35,866 nucleotides of DNA from Flavobacteriia bacterium. GTDB lineage: Bacteria; Bacteroidota; Bacteroidia; Flavobacteriales_D; Crocinitomicaceae. The stretch is taken from positions 1 to 35,866 of the forward strand of contig CANLGD010000023.1 of NCBI GenBank assembly GCA_947490145.1. Reading direction: 5' to 3'. The notes below the pieces were generated by a model. It was not told where the DNA came from, did no database searches, and saw only the letters and a program-made list of their open reading frames with translations. Shown here one piece after another: positions 1 through 7,408 of the stretch (positions are counted from its first letter, which is position 1; each line of letters begins with the position of its first letter). The position numbers were made by a program, and so were the translations under genes.

Positions 1-210
1 CCAATTGCCACGGCAAGTGGCTCTGGAGCAGAATGGAAAAACGGTTTGGCTTGGGTTTTAATTGGAGGTTTGACAAGTTCTATGTTCCTTACAATTATCG
101 TTGTGCCAATAATGTACTATTCTGTAGATCGAATCAAGGATAAGTTTGGTAGAAAACGCTTCGACAAGCTCAGCGACAAAGTTTTGAATGAGGAGTTATG
201 TGAGTTATGA
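1..210 (+). CDS. RND efflux transporter permease, C-terminal end (partial)
   Basis: The reading frame is open from base 1 and stops at 208-210. It encodes about 69 residues matching the last part of an AcrB/CusA-type inner-membrane pump: an AxGxGxExxxxLAxxxIGGL-like stretch, then a hydrophobic helix running into VVPIMYYSVDRIK and a basic cytoplasmic tail. In this family that is transmembrane helix 12 and the C-terminus. The pump works as a trimer with a periplasmic adaptor and a TolC-like channel, using proton or ion flux to expel drugs or metals. The substrate class cannot be told from this fragment. A strong terminator follows 32 bp later, so this is probably the last gene of its operon. 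Confidence 0.85.
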   Translation, partial: PIATASGSGAEWKNGLAWVLIGGLTSSMFLTIIVVPIMYYSVDRIKDKFGRKRFDKLSDKVLNEELCEL

Positions 211-241
211 ATTCATAATTCTACATTCATAGTTCATAATT

Positions 242-293
242 AAAAAAACTTGCGTATATCTGTCCATTTGGATGGATAGACGCAAGTTTTTTT
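242..293. terminator. Rho-independent terminator (bidirectional form)
   Basis: A run of A, the stem ACTTGCGTATATCTGTCC, an ATTT loop, the complementary arm GGATGGATAGACGCAAGT and a run of T. There are two mismatches in a stem of about 24 bp when the A and T runs are included. It sits between the efflux gene and the recombinase, so it isolates the cassette region from upstream transcription. Confidence 0.9.
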
Positions 294-341
294 GTTTATA
301 TCAAGAATTTTGTTTAAATTAGTTCTACTAAACCCAAAAGT

Positions 342-1922
342 ATGAACGTAAAAACGAGTCCTTATCCGTTTGAGAATAAGCTATTGCTTTATTTTCAAGG
401 AGAGGAGAAAAACAACATCGAAGAAAAATTAATTTCTTTCATTTTAAAAAAAGAGTCTGATTATTTTGTTTTCCAGAATGACTACCAATCTTTCAATAAA
501 ATCAAGGAATTTTTTCCAGAAATTAAACATGATTCTATTTTAATTCCTTCAAATGAATACAATAAAGTTAAAATTGAAGTTTTTGAAAGGAAAATTATTT
601 TAAAAACTCCTAAATCTGAGAAAGATTTGATTTTCATTCGAACTTTGGAATTTTCAAAATGGAATTCAGTTTATTTACATTGGGAAATACCAAATTATCC
701 TGGAAATTTAGAAAGAATAAAAAATCATTTTTTGGGACGAATTACAACTTTCGTAGAGCATAAAATTGAATCAAAAATTTGTTTTTCAAGAGGTCACAAT
801 CAAGAAAAAATTCAAAAAGAAAAAGATGAAATTATCCTAGTCAAAACAAATTCAAATCGAATACGGATTATATTTGGTTTCAATTTTGAGTTAACAAAAC
901 AGATTAAAAATATTCCACTTTATTCTTGGGATGGAAAAAATAAATGGTGGTCGATTCCATATTCTGAGCAATTTCTTTTTCAACTGACTAAGGCAATAAC
1001 AAATTTTGGATTAAAATTTAGATTAATTGAAGAAGAAAAAAACGAAGAAAAAATAAAACGTAAAACAGCTTTTGATGTAGCAAATTATAAACAGTGTCCT
1101 GAAGATTTTTTGCTTAAAATTCAAGAATTACGGTATAGCGGAAGCACCTATAAAACATACAAAAATGCCTTAGAAGATTATTTGAATTTTCATCATGATA
1201 AAGACGTTGATAAATTAAATGAAAAGGATATTCAATCATTTTTAAGGCATTTAGTTATGGAAAGAAATGTGTCAACATCATATCAAAATCAGGCAATTAA
1301 CGCCATAAAATTTTATTATGAACGCGTTTTAGGTGGGCAAAGACAAACTTATTTTATCGATCGCCCAAAAAAGGAGAAATGTTTGCCTGTAGTAATGAGT
1401 GAAGAGGAAATTGTGGCGATTTTTAAACATTGTTCCAATTTAAAGCACAAAGCTATTTTGATGGTAATTTATTCAGCTGGCTTAAGAATTTCAGAATGTA
1501 TAAACTTAAAAATTAAAGACATCGATTCCAATAGAATGCAAATCAGAATCGAACAATCAAAAGGAAAAAAGGACAGATACACTCTTTTATCAATAAAGAC
1601 TTTGACCCTGCTTAGGATTTATTTCAAAGAATATAAACCAAAAGAATATTTATTTGAAGGACAATTTGGCGGTCAATATTCAACAAGAAGTATACAACAA
1701 TTTTTTCAAGAAATTATAAAAAGAGCTGGAATAAGCAAAAAAGTTACTGTTCATAGTTTGAGGCATTCATTTGCGACCCACATGCTGGAAAACGGAACAA
1801 ATTTAAGATATATTCAAAGTTTGTTAGGTCATGAAAGTTCAAAAACTACTGAGATTTACACACATGTAACAACTAAAGGTTTTGAAAACTTAAAAAGTCC
1901 AATAGATAATTTGGATTTTTAA
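342..1922 (+). CDS. Tyrosine recombinase/integrase with duplicated N-terminal HARP-like domain
   Basis: The C-terminal part (about residues 245-526) is a complete phage-integrase/Xer-type recombinase: a SAM-like core-binding domain (about 250-335), then the catalytic domain with R382 (AGLRISE), K407 (SKGKKDR), H471 and R474 (HSLRHSFATH), H497 (LLGHESS) and nucleophile Y506 (IYTHV). All six catalytic residues are present, so it should be active. The sequence between the lysine and the HxxR motif is short, without the additional helix that defines integron IntI proteins. The first ~240 residues are unusual: two related blocks (about 80-135 and 163-228) each end in a W-x-I-P motif (LHWEIP, WWSIP), resembling the HARP domain of annealing helicases. 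The family usually has 290-420 residues. It lies directly before an array of cargo genes bounded by palindromes on the same strand and is the likely recombinase for them; that link is inferred. Confidence 0.9.
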   Translation: MNVKTSPYPFENKLLLYFQGEEKNNIEEKLISFILKKESDYFVFQNDYQSFNKIKEFFPEIKHDSILIPSNEYNKVKIEVFERKIILKTPKSEKDLIFIRTLEFSKWNSVYLHWEIPNYPGNLERIKNHFLGRITTFVEHKIESKICFSRGHNQEKIQKEKDEIILVKTNSNRIRIIFGFNFELTKQIKNIPLYSWDGKNKWWSIPYSEQFLFQLTKAITNFGLKFRLIEEEKNEEKIKRKTAFDVANYKQCPEDFLLKIQELRYSGSTYKTYKNALEDYLNFHHDKDVDKLNEKDIQSFLRHLVMERNVSTSYQNQAINAIKFYYERVLGGQRQTYFIDRPKKEKCLPVVMSEEEIVAIFKHCSNLKHKAILMVIYSAGLRISECINLKIKDIDSNRMQIRIEQSKGKKDRYTLLSIKTLTLLRIYFKEYKPKEYLFEGQFGGQYSTRSIQQFFQEIIKRAGISKKVTVHSLRHSFATHMLENGTNLRYIQSLLGHESSKTTEIYTHVTTKGFENLKSPIDNLDF

Positions 1923-2101
1923 AAATAAAACAGTATTTTTGATTTTTAATAAAATTAAGCAGACTATATGAGTATTGGTGTTATTTTTCAAAAAGAAAAT
2001 ATCCGAACGTTATCGGTTTTATTATTGATTTTCAATAAGTTAAATTATGAAGATAAATGGGAAATAGACGCAATTGCGGAAATATAGGTGTTATGGGCAA
2101 G
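1923..2101 (+). other. Putative primary attachment (attI-like) region at the head of the array
   Basis: This is the non-coding stretch between the recombinase and the first cargo unit. It ends in GTTATGGGCAAG (2090-2101), the same core-plus-leader seen at later unit boundaries (GTTAGCGGCAAG at 5138, GTTATAGGCAAG at 9083). No upstream palindrome arm like those in R1-R3 is visible here, which fits a primary site rather than a cassette site. A second core-like sequence, AACGTTATCGG, lies at 2006-2016. The assignment as an attachment site is inference from position and core match. Confidence 0.45.
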
Positions 2102-2210
2102 TTTTGCAGACGACCCAATGACGATTTATAAGGGAAGAAAAAAAGCTCCCGAATTTTTATTATCTTGCAGCAAGTTAAAATTGAAAAGTAAACATAAAAC
2201 AATATAAAAC

Positions 2211-3179
2211 ATGAAAACACAAACTATAACACAAAAACTAAGACAACTGTTATTTATTGGACTATTCTTAAATTGTTTGGCAATAAACGCTCAAACAAAT
2301 AGTGACCCAATCAAAGTTATTCAAGACCATTTAAGACAACTAAATGCACTTGGGAAAAGTCATAACCCGGATTTAATAACTCAAAATTTAACGCCTGATT
2401 TTGTGACAATTGGTTGGGACAATAAAATTGATTCTTTAAAAAAATTCAAGGATGAGCTTGATGACATCATTGAAAATACTACTCTACATCCCGAATATGT
2501 TGCGTATTACAGATATAATAAAACTGTTAAATCAATTATTGATGAAAATTTATCGGTTATTTTTAGTAGTGTTAATGTAAAATATCCTGATCAAAGCAGC
2601 GAATTACTTTATACTTTTGTTTTAAAAAAAATTGATAATAATTGGAAAATCTCATGCGTAACAATTGGTGATAATGCGGGTAAGGCATGCTTTGCACAAG
2701 GAACTACAATTTCATTAATAAATGGTAAAACAAAAAATATTGAAAACCTTTTGATAGGTGATACGGTTACCGTTTATGATTATAGCAACAAAATAATCGC
2801 AAGTAGTATAATTCAAAAGTTAGAAAAAGTAACCCATTCTAACCTTGTAAAATATTACTTTGAAAATGGTAAATCAATAATTGCTACTCAAGACCATCCT
2901 ATTATGCTTGACAAAAAAAGGTGGGCTTCATTAAATCCAATTAAATCTTCTCAATATTTAGGCTTTGAATCAATTGCTAAAATTGAAATTGGCGATAACT
3001 TTATAACCAATAATCAAAACAATGAAATCTCAAAAACTAAATTAGTGAAGATTGAATTTCTTGAAGGGAATTATGAAACTTACACAATATCAAAAAGTAG
3101 TTTTAGCAATAATTTTATTGCTAATGATTTAGTTGTTGGCGTTGAAGTTTTTGAAAGTATTACATTAAATAATAAATAA
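2211..3179 (+). CDS. Secreted protein with NTF2-like and Hint domains (cassette 1, ORF 1)
   Basis: A signal peptide (about 1-28, ending INAQ) directs export. Residues ~32-153 look like a SnoaL/DUF4440 NTF2-like fold (PDFVTIGWD, then LLYTFVLKKIDNNWKIS). Residues ~159-312 form a Hint (Hedgehog/intein) domain: C160 in KACFAQGTT, the GDTVTVYD turn (184-190), and TQDHP with H229. In Hint domains the Cys starts an N-S acyl shift and the His assists, cleaving the chain or joining it to a nucleophile. The closing HN motif of inteins is missing (the end reads NDLVVGVE) and no C-extein follows, so splicing is unlikely; N-terminal cleavage or thioester chemistry is possible. It is the first gene of cassette 1, and ORF 2 starts 4 bp after its stop. 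Its biological role is not known. Confidence 0.8.
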   Translation: MKTQTITQKLRQLLFIGLFLNCLAINAQTNSDPIKVIQDHLRQLNALGKSHNPDLITQNLTPDFVTIGWDNKIDSLKKFKDELDDIIENTTLHPEYVAYYRYNKTVKSIIDENLSVIFSSVNVKYPDQSSELLYTFVLKKIDNNWKISCVTIGDNAGKACFAQGTTISLINGKTKNIENLLIGDTVTVYDYSNKIIASSIIQKLEKVTHSNLVKYYFENGKSIIATQDHPIMLDKKRWASLNPIKSSQYLGFESIAKIEIGDNFITNNQNNEISKTKLVKIEFLEGNYETYTISKSSFSNNFIANDLVVGVEVFESITLNNK

Positions 3180-3183
3180 AATC

Positions 3184-3447
3184 ATGCAAATGGAGTATTT
3201 TACACCAAATGGAGTTAGGCAAGTCCAGAAAACATTCGGATACCTAAGTGATAAAGTAGTTCATTTTGACGATTCTGAAAATTTACAAAAACTTATAGAA
3301 ATTAAAGGCGAATATCTTCCCGAAAAAGGTTACATCATTAAGTTTCATTCAGACCACGGACTGTTTATGCCAATTTATAAATTTATGCCGAGAAATAATT
3401 TGATGTATAATTTTGATGACTTTGAGAGACAAACTATTGAAGTATAA
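3184..3447 (+). CDS. Small protein of unknown function (cassette 1, ORF 2)
   Basis: 87 residues, not recognised. It has no signal peptide or membrane helix, is moderately charged and rich in aromatic residues (FTPNGVRQV, YKFMPRNNLMYNF), and is probably a small cytoplasmic globular protein. The start is 4 bp after the Hint gene's stop, which suggests translational coupling; an alternative ATG lies two codons in (3190). A small cytoplasmic protein behind an exported Hint protein recalls effector and immunity pairs, but nothing in its sequence confirms that. Confidence 0.6.
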   Translation: MQMEYFTPNGVRQVQKTFGYLSDKVVHFDDSENLQKLIEIKGEYLPEKGYIIKFHSDHGLFMPIYKFMPRNNLMYNFDDFERQTIEV

Positions 3448-3483
3448 AACCAACCAATAAAATCTTAATTTTAAAAAATATAA

Positions 3484-3690
3484 ATGGGGTCAACAATCGT
3501 GTATTATATTGTTAAGGGTCAAAAGTTAAATCATCCTGAATTTGAAAAATTAAACCCGAAACCCGAACTTCCAAAAATTCAAAATTTCAAAGTACTGAAA
3601 GACTTTGTAGAATTAAACACGAATGAAAACGCTGAATCTGCAATTCTTATAGACACCGACAAAAGCCAAATATTGTTGGACATAAAATAA
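3484..3690 (+). CDS. Small protein of unknown function (cassette 1, ORF 3)
   Basis: 68 residues, not recognised. It is soluble, with a Pro/Lys-rich middle (LNPKPELPKIQ) and an acidic C-terminal half. It lies 36 bp after ORF 2 on the same strand and its stop is only 7 bp before the outer box of palindrome R1, the position expected for the last ORF of a cassette. It may be a degraded or very small domain. Coding status rests on position and the absence of a competing frame. Confidence 0.5.
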   Translation: MGSTIVYYIVKGQKLNHPEFEKLNPKPELPKIQNFKVLKDFVELNTNENAESAILIDTDKSQILLDIK

Positions 3691-3697
3691 AAACCAA

Positions 3698-3831
3698 CCC
3701 ATAACAGCACCTAAAAAAAATGGCGGGGAAGTGCTTATATAAACAGTTGTACAATTAATAAACTTTTGTGGGTATAGACAGTTTAGTGTTCCAAAACCGC
3801 CACTTCTTTTAGCTGCAAAACGTTGTGTGTG
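3698..3831. repeat. R1: attC-like palindromic cassette site
   Basis: Outer box CCCATAAC (3698-3705), left arm AGCACCTAAAA then TGGCGG (3721-3726), a spacer loop of about 70 bp, right arm CCGCCA (3798-3803), TTTTAGCTGC, then AAAACGTTGTGTGTG ending at 3831. TGGCGG pairs with CCGCCA and CTAAAA with TTTTAG. The right arm carries extra unpaired bases (AAAAC) next to the core, an asymmetry like the extrahelical bases of attC. The left box matches the start of the preceding unit (GTTATGGG at 2090), while the right core belongs to the next unit. Confidence 0.7.
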
Positions 3832-3850
3832 ATTATAAAAACCGACAGAA

Positions 3851-5005
3851 ATGAAATTAAAATTTGGACTTATTTTTTTATTTATAGTATTTTTTAAGCA
3901 AACTTTTGCCCAATCAATTGCAAGAGTTGAAAATGTGAAAATCCAATCAAAAGTGTTAAATCAAGAAAGAGAAGTTTTGATATATACGCCAGTTGATTAT
4001 GATTGGAGAACAAACGAATATTTTAATGTGATTTATGTTTTTGACAGCCAAAACAGAGAGTTTTTCGATTACACAAATTCAATAATTTCTTTCTTGACAG
4101 ATGGAAATAAGTCATTTATCGTCATTGGTATAACTTCTCCTTTCAATGAAAAACTTGACTATTCAAGAAATAACGACTTATTACCGATATTGGAAACAGA
4201 AGAATCAAAGAAAAGATACGGTAAATATTCAGGTAATGCAGACAATTTTTTGCATTTTGTAGAAACAGAAGTAATTTCATATGTAAACTCAAAATACAGA
4301 ACTTCAAATCAAAACATTGCAGTAGGTCATTCTTTAAGTGCATCGTTTATTTTATATTCGTTACTTCAAAAGCCAAATCTTTTTCAAAATTACATAGCAA
4401 TTTCTCCAAATCTTGCCTATGATGATAATAAATTAAGTAAAGACCTTATTAAATTTGACTTTGCAAAATTAAAAAAACCATCTTTCATTTATTTAAGTAA
4501 CGCAAATGAAGGCATAGACTATTGGAAAGAATGGAAACCAGCGAGAGAGAAAGTTTACTCGTTTTTTAAAGACTCTATAAAGTACAAAAACCTTACAGTT
4601 GAAATTGCTGAATACACCAAAAATAATCATTGGAATACATTTCCTCCAAGCTTAAATAATGCTTTGGACTTTTACTTTAAAAATATTCGAGGAAAGCAAG
4701 ATAGTGAACTGAACAAAGATAAATACGAAGTTACTATAAAAGTAAAAGTTACTAATAAAGATGATATTATTTTTATAACAGGTAATCAACCAAATTTAGG
4801 AGATTGGAATCCTAACAAAATTCAAATGAAAAAAATTTCTGATTATGAAAGAAGTATAGTTTTGAAAGTTCAAAGTCCAGCTCAATTTAAATTTACAAAA
4901 GGAAGTTGGGATACAGAATTACAAGTAATCGGAACATACAATAATGTGACTATTAAGCCTGAAATAAAGAAAGAATTTGAATTTGAAATTGTGAAAAATG
5001 AATAA
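3851..5005 (+). CDS. Secreted esterase with C-terminal CBM20-like domain (cassette 2)
   Basis: Signal peptide about 1-20 (FFKQTFAQS). Residues ~25-280 are an alpha/beta-hydrolase of the putative-esterase (enterochelin esterase/esterase D) family: LIYTPVDYD, IYVFDSQ, nucleophile S161 in GHSLSAS, and a likely catalytic H260 in KNNHWNTFP. Residues ~291-384 resemble a CBM20 starch/glycogen-binding domain (FITGNQPNLGDWNP, then an FKFTKGSWDTE-like strand). It likely cleaves an ester in the periplasm or outside the cell, with the CBM anchoring it to a polysaccharide; the substrate is unknown. It is the only gene of cassette 2: the ATG is 19 bp after the R1 core and the stop one base before R2. No promoter is evident inside the unit, so expression probably depends on read-through. 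Confidence 0.85.
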   Translation: MKLKFGLIFLFIVFFKQTFAQSIARVENVKIQSKVLNQEREVLIYTPVDYDWRTNEYFNVIYVFDSQNREFFDYTNSIISFLTDGNKSFIVIGITSPFNEKLDYSRNNDLLPILETEESKKRYGKYSGNADNFLHFVETEVISYVNSKYRTSNQNIAVGHSLSASFILYSLLQKPNLFQNYIAISPNLAYDDNKLSKDLIKFDFAKLKKPSFIYLSNANEGIDYWKEWKPAREKVYSFFKDSIKYKNLTVEIAEYTKNNHWNTFPPSLNNALDFYFKNIRGKQDSELNKDKYEVTIKVKVTNKDDIIFITGNQPNLGDWNPNKIQMKKISDYERSIVLKVQSPAQFKFTKGSWDTELQVIGTYNNVTIKPEIKKEFEFEIVKNE

Positions 5006-5006
5006 C

Positions 5007-5146
5007 CACACACAACAGCAGTTTGGCAAAATGGCGGGTTCAGTGCTAAATTGAATATTCGGATTTCTAATAAACATAACTACAAAATTGAACTTTTGTG
5101 CTTCTAAATCCGCCACTTCGCCAAGCTGCAAAACGTCGTTAGCGGC
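5007..5146. repeat. R2: attC-like palindromic cassette site
   Basis: Outer box CACACACAAC (5007-5016), left arm AGCAGTTTGGC, TGGCGG (5032-5037), loop, right arm CCGCCA (5110-5115), GCCAAGCTGC, then AAAACGTCGTTAGCGGC ending at 5146. GTTTGGC pairs with GCCAAGC (one G-T pair) and TGGCGG with CCGCCA. The outer box is the exact reverse complement of GTTGTGTGTG at 3822-3831, the start of the same unit. Compared with R1 and R3 the right core has a 3-bp insertion (ACGTCGTTA against ACGTTA). Confidence 0.75.
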
Positions 5147-5261
5147 AAGTTTAAAACGACACAGACGGACAAACAAGACAAGAGAGCTACTAATGGACAA
5201 CTTTGATAATTTTATTATATATTTGTACTAGTGAAAAACTTGAATACCCAAATAAGTTGAA

Positions 5262-5356
5262 GTTGAGGCCAGAAACCACTCAAAAAAACGGAGCGTATTC
5301 TGATAAGGCGAAACTGAAAAGCCATACTTGTAAGAGCCTTATAACTTTAAAATTCT
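5262..5356 (+). repeat. Cassette leader repeat, copy 1
   Basis: Non-coding stretch before the lipase gene. Its first part (GAGGCCAGAAACCACTC) is nearly repeated at 7037-7055 and more distantly at 9163-9178. Its second part (ACTGAAAAGCCATA and following bases to an ATAACTTTAAAATTC run) is echoed at 9198-9239. The rest of 5147-5261 holds nothing else recognised. This may be a 5' untranslated leader carried by several cassettes. Confidence 0.5.
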
Positions 5357-5362
5357 AAAAAT

Positions 5363-6940
5363 ATGAAGAAGGAGGTTAAACCAATAAATATTAGAAGTCT
5401 AAAAATTGTTTTTTGCGTTTCTTTACGTCTAATATTAGATTATACACCTATAATTGCACAGAAAACAATGCTTTATCCTAACCTTGAAAAAGGCAAATAT
5501 GACATAGGATTTAAAACACTTGTTGACTTTGATTATTCAAGAACATACAACTTGAATTACCCTAATGATAAAAGTTCTCAAAAAAACGACCCACGACCAA
5601 TTATTATTAACATTTGGTATCCGGCAAAAACTAACCCCAAAGACAAACCATTGTTGTATGGAGATTATATAAAAATTCAATCGCAAGATGTTACGCTAAA
5701 AACTTTCATAAAAAGAATTGAAGACTATAACGAGAAAAATTCATCGCAATACATGTTTTATTCAGATAGCCTTAGTAAACAAGAAAAAGAAAAGTTTACA
5801 AAGCATCTGCAACAGTCCATAAGTGTTTTTAAGAACGCTGCACCATTACCTGAAAAATTTCCACTTGTAATTTATCATCCTGGTTTGGGTGGAACTTTAA
5901 ATGATAATACTATCCTATATGAATACCTTGCAAGTCATGGTTTCGTTGTGATTTCAGGAGCTTTTCAAGCCAACGACTATAAATATGTTGATTTAAACTG
6001 GGATTTGGAGCGTTCAACAAAAGATATTGATTTTATGCTGAACGCTATCAAAAATCTGACCTTTGTCGATTTTTCAAAAATTGCAGCAATAGGACACAGC
6101 TACGGGGCACAAGCTGTTTTAGGATATAAAACAGAAAATCACTCTCCTGTTTCATGCTTAATTAGCTTAGATAATACATTTGACTATTCGATTGATGCTA
6201 GTCCTGAAGGTTTTGAGCCTCTTACGGAAAAACTTTACAACAAAAATAACAACATGAATGTTCCTTCTTTAGTTTTTGCAGGTCCAACTGCGTCATTCAA
6301 GGTAATGGATTCACTCAAATATTCCGCCAGGGTTTATGCCACAATTAAGCTAGCACACAATGAATATACATCATTAAGTTCGTTTGCAATACTTAAAGGA
6401 TTACAAAATCGGACAGATAAGGACACCGTTTGGAGTAAGTATATATTGATAAATAATTATTGCCTGAACTATTTAAAGTGGAATTTCAATAATGACGAAT
6501 ATGCAAAAAATTTTATTTTTTCAAAACAACCACATGTGTTGGATATTTATGAAATCCCTAAGGGAAAAGCCGTTTCTATAGAAATTCCAGAATATATAGA
6601 TTATTCAAATCCACCAACATTTTTGCAGTTGCAAAAGATATTCAAAGACAGAAGCAAAGAAAAAATTGATAAAATCATCCAAAAGTATCCAGAACAGTTG
6701 GATGAAGATGCCATCAATAATGCGGCCTATAGTTTTCTGAAAAAGGACATAGATTTTGCGATTTATTTATTTCAAAAAAATGTTGAATTATCTCCAACAT
6801 CTTGGAATGCGTTTGATTCTTTGGGAAAAGCATATATGATAAAAGGAGAAAAGGATTTAGCTTTCAAAAGTTACAAAAAATCTATTGAACTAAATCCGAA
6901 AAACGACAATGGATTAAGAATGATAGAAAAACTTAAATAG
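5363..6940 (+). CDS. Exported PAF-acetylhydrolase-like lipase/esterase with C-terminal TPR (composite cassette)
   Basis: The N-terminus has a hydrophobic signal-like segment (about 12-33). Residues ~75-345 form an alpha/beta-hydrolase resembling platelet-activating-factor acetylhydrolase/dienelactone hydrolases: FPLVIYHPGLGG (oxyanion strand), nucleophile S246 in IGHSYGAQA, likely acid D270 in LISLDNTF, and H332 in LAHNEY, so a full triad is present. Residues ~450-525 contain TPR units (SWNAFDSLGKAYMIKGEKD, LAFKSYKKSIELNPK). It probably hydrolyses a lipid or small ester outside the cytoplasm, with the TPR as a protein-binding tail. The stop codon is formed inside a cassette-start core (AAATAGGCAAG), so the palindrome that should follow is missing. 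Confidence 0.8.
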   Translation: MKKEVKPINIRSLKIVFCVSLRLILDYTPIIAQKTMLYPNLEKGKYDIGFKTLVDFDYSRTYNLNYPNDKSSQKNDPRPIIINIWYPAKTNPKDKPLLYGDYIKIQSQDVTLKTFIKRIEDYNEKNSSQYMFYSDSLSKQEKEKFTKHLQQSISVFKNAAPLPEKFPLVIYHPGLGGTLNDNTILYEYLASHGFVVISGAFQANDYKYVDLNWDLERSTKDIDFMLNAIKNLTFVDFSKIAAIGHSYGAQAVLGYKTENHSPVSCLISLDNTFDYSIDASPEGFEPLTEKLYNKNNNMNVPSLVFAGPTASFKVMDSLKYSARVYATIKLAHNEYTSLSSFAILKGLQNRTDKDTVWSKYILINNYCLNYLKWNFNNDEYAKNFIFSKQPHVLDIYEIPKGKAVSIEIPEYIDYSNPPTFLQLQKIFKDRSKEKIDKIIQKYPEQLDEDAINNAAYSFLKKDIDFAIYLFQKNVELSPTSWNAFDSLGKAYMIKGEKDLAFKSYKKSIELNPKNDNGLRMIEKLK

Positions 6941-6951
6941 GCAAGTTTGAC
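6936..6951 (+). other. Orphan cassette-start core without palindrome
   Basis: AATAGGCAAGTTTGAC matches the core-plus-leader found after R3 (ATAGGCAAGTTTAAA) and, less closely, after R2 (AGCGGCAAGTTTAAA), but it follows coding sequence directly instead of a palindrome arm. It suggests a deletion or recombination event that joined a cassette end to the preceding ORF and removed the recombination site. Confidence 0.45.
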
Positions 6952-7034
6952 AAAATTAAAAAACAATCAGGGTTGCTAGAGCTAGAAAGTTGACCAACCA
7001 CTGTGCTAAAAAGTAGTTTTATTGAACCTTCAAA

Positions 7035-7066
7035 GTAGAGACCAGAAACCACTCTAAAAAACAGGA
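7035..7066 (+). repeat. Cassette leader repeat, copy 2
   Basis: GTAGAGACCAGAAACCACTC followed by an A-rich stretch and CAGGA. It is about 85 percent identical by eye to 5262-5293. It precedes the next small ORF, at the same relative position as copy 1. Confidence 0.5.
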
Positions 7067-7113
7067 CAAAATTGAAAAATTATAATAGTAACAACAATTT
7101 AAATTTTAAAAAA

Positions 7114-7323
7114 ATGAATTTAGCTCCACAAACATTAAAAATTATTGCTTTCATTATCATAGTAATCAGTTGCTCGCTTTTGGGATTCATAATAGCATAC
7201 AATTGGCGAAATGAAAATGAACTTCCTGAATGGGTAAACCTAATACCTATTTTTCTCCCTTTGATAGCAACTTTTTTAATAAGAAAAGCTAAAAAAAGAG
7301 AAGCTGGAAATAATCTAAAATAA
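7114..7323 (+). CDS. Small two-helix membrane protein
   Basis: 69 residues from ATG 7114. The frame extends upstream only to a TTG at 7072, in a leader-like region, so the ATG is preferred. Two hydrophobic helices (about 8-28 and 42-58) flank a short polar loop (YNWRNENELPEW), and a basic tail (RKAKKREAG) suggests both termini are cytoplasmic. No family is recognised. It lies in the decayed part of the array, with no palindrome on either side. Confidence 0.55.
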   Translation: MNLAPQTLKIIAFIIIVISCSLLGFIIAYNWRNENELPEWVNLIPIFLPLIATFLIRKAKKREAGNNLK

Positions 7324-7408
7324 AAACATATTAATATTTTTAATGGATGAAAAATTACCGGAGTTATGAACCAGTGCCCAAAACAGCACCAATTTAAAAA
7401 GGACAAAA

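Noticed and set aside
342-1922. Classical integron integrase IntI
   Set aside because: The catalytic part is similar, but the additional helix between the Lys and HxxR motifs is not present and the N-terminus is unrelated. The site architecture is only analogous to attC.
2032-2220. Minus-strand 62-residue ORF before the Hint gene
   Set aside because: It runs through the candidate attachment site and leader, has no recognisable product, and is composed of low-complexity hydrophobic residues typical of antisense AT-rich DNA.
2211-3179. Intein
   Set aside because: The Hint core lacks the C-terminal HN and a C-extein, and the N-terminal part is a complete exported domain rather than a split host protein.
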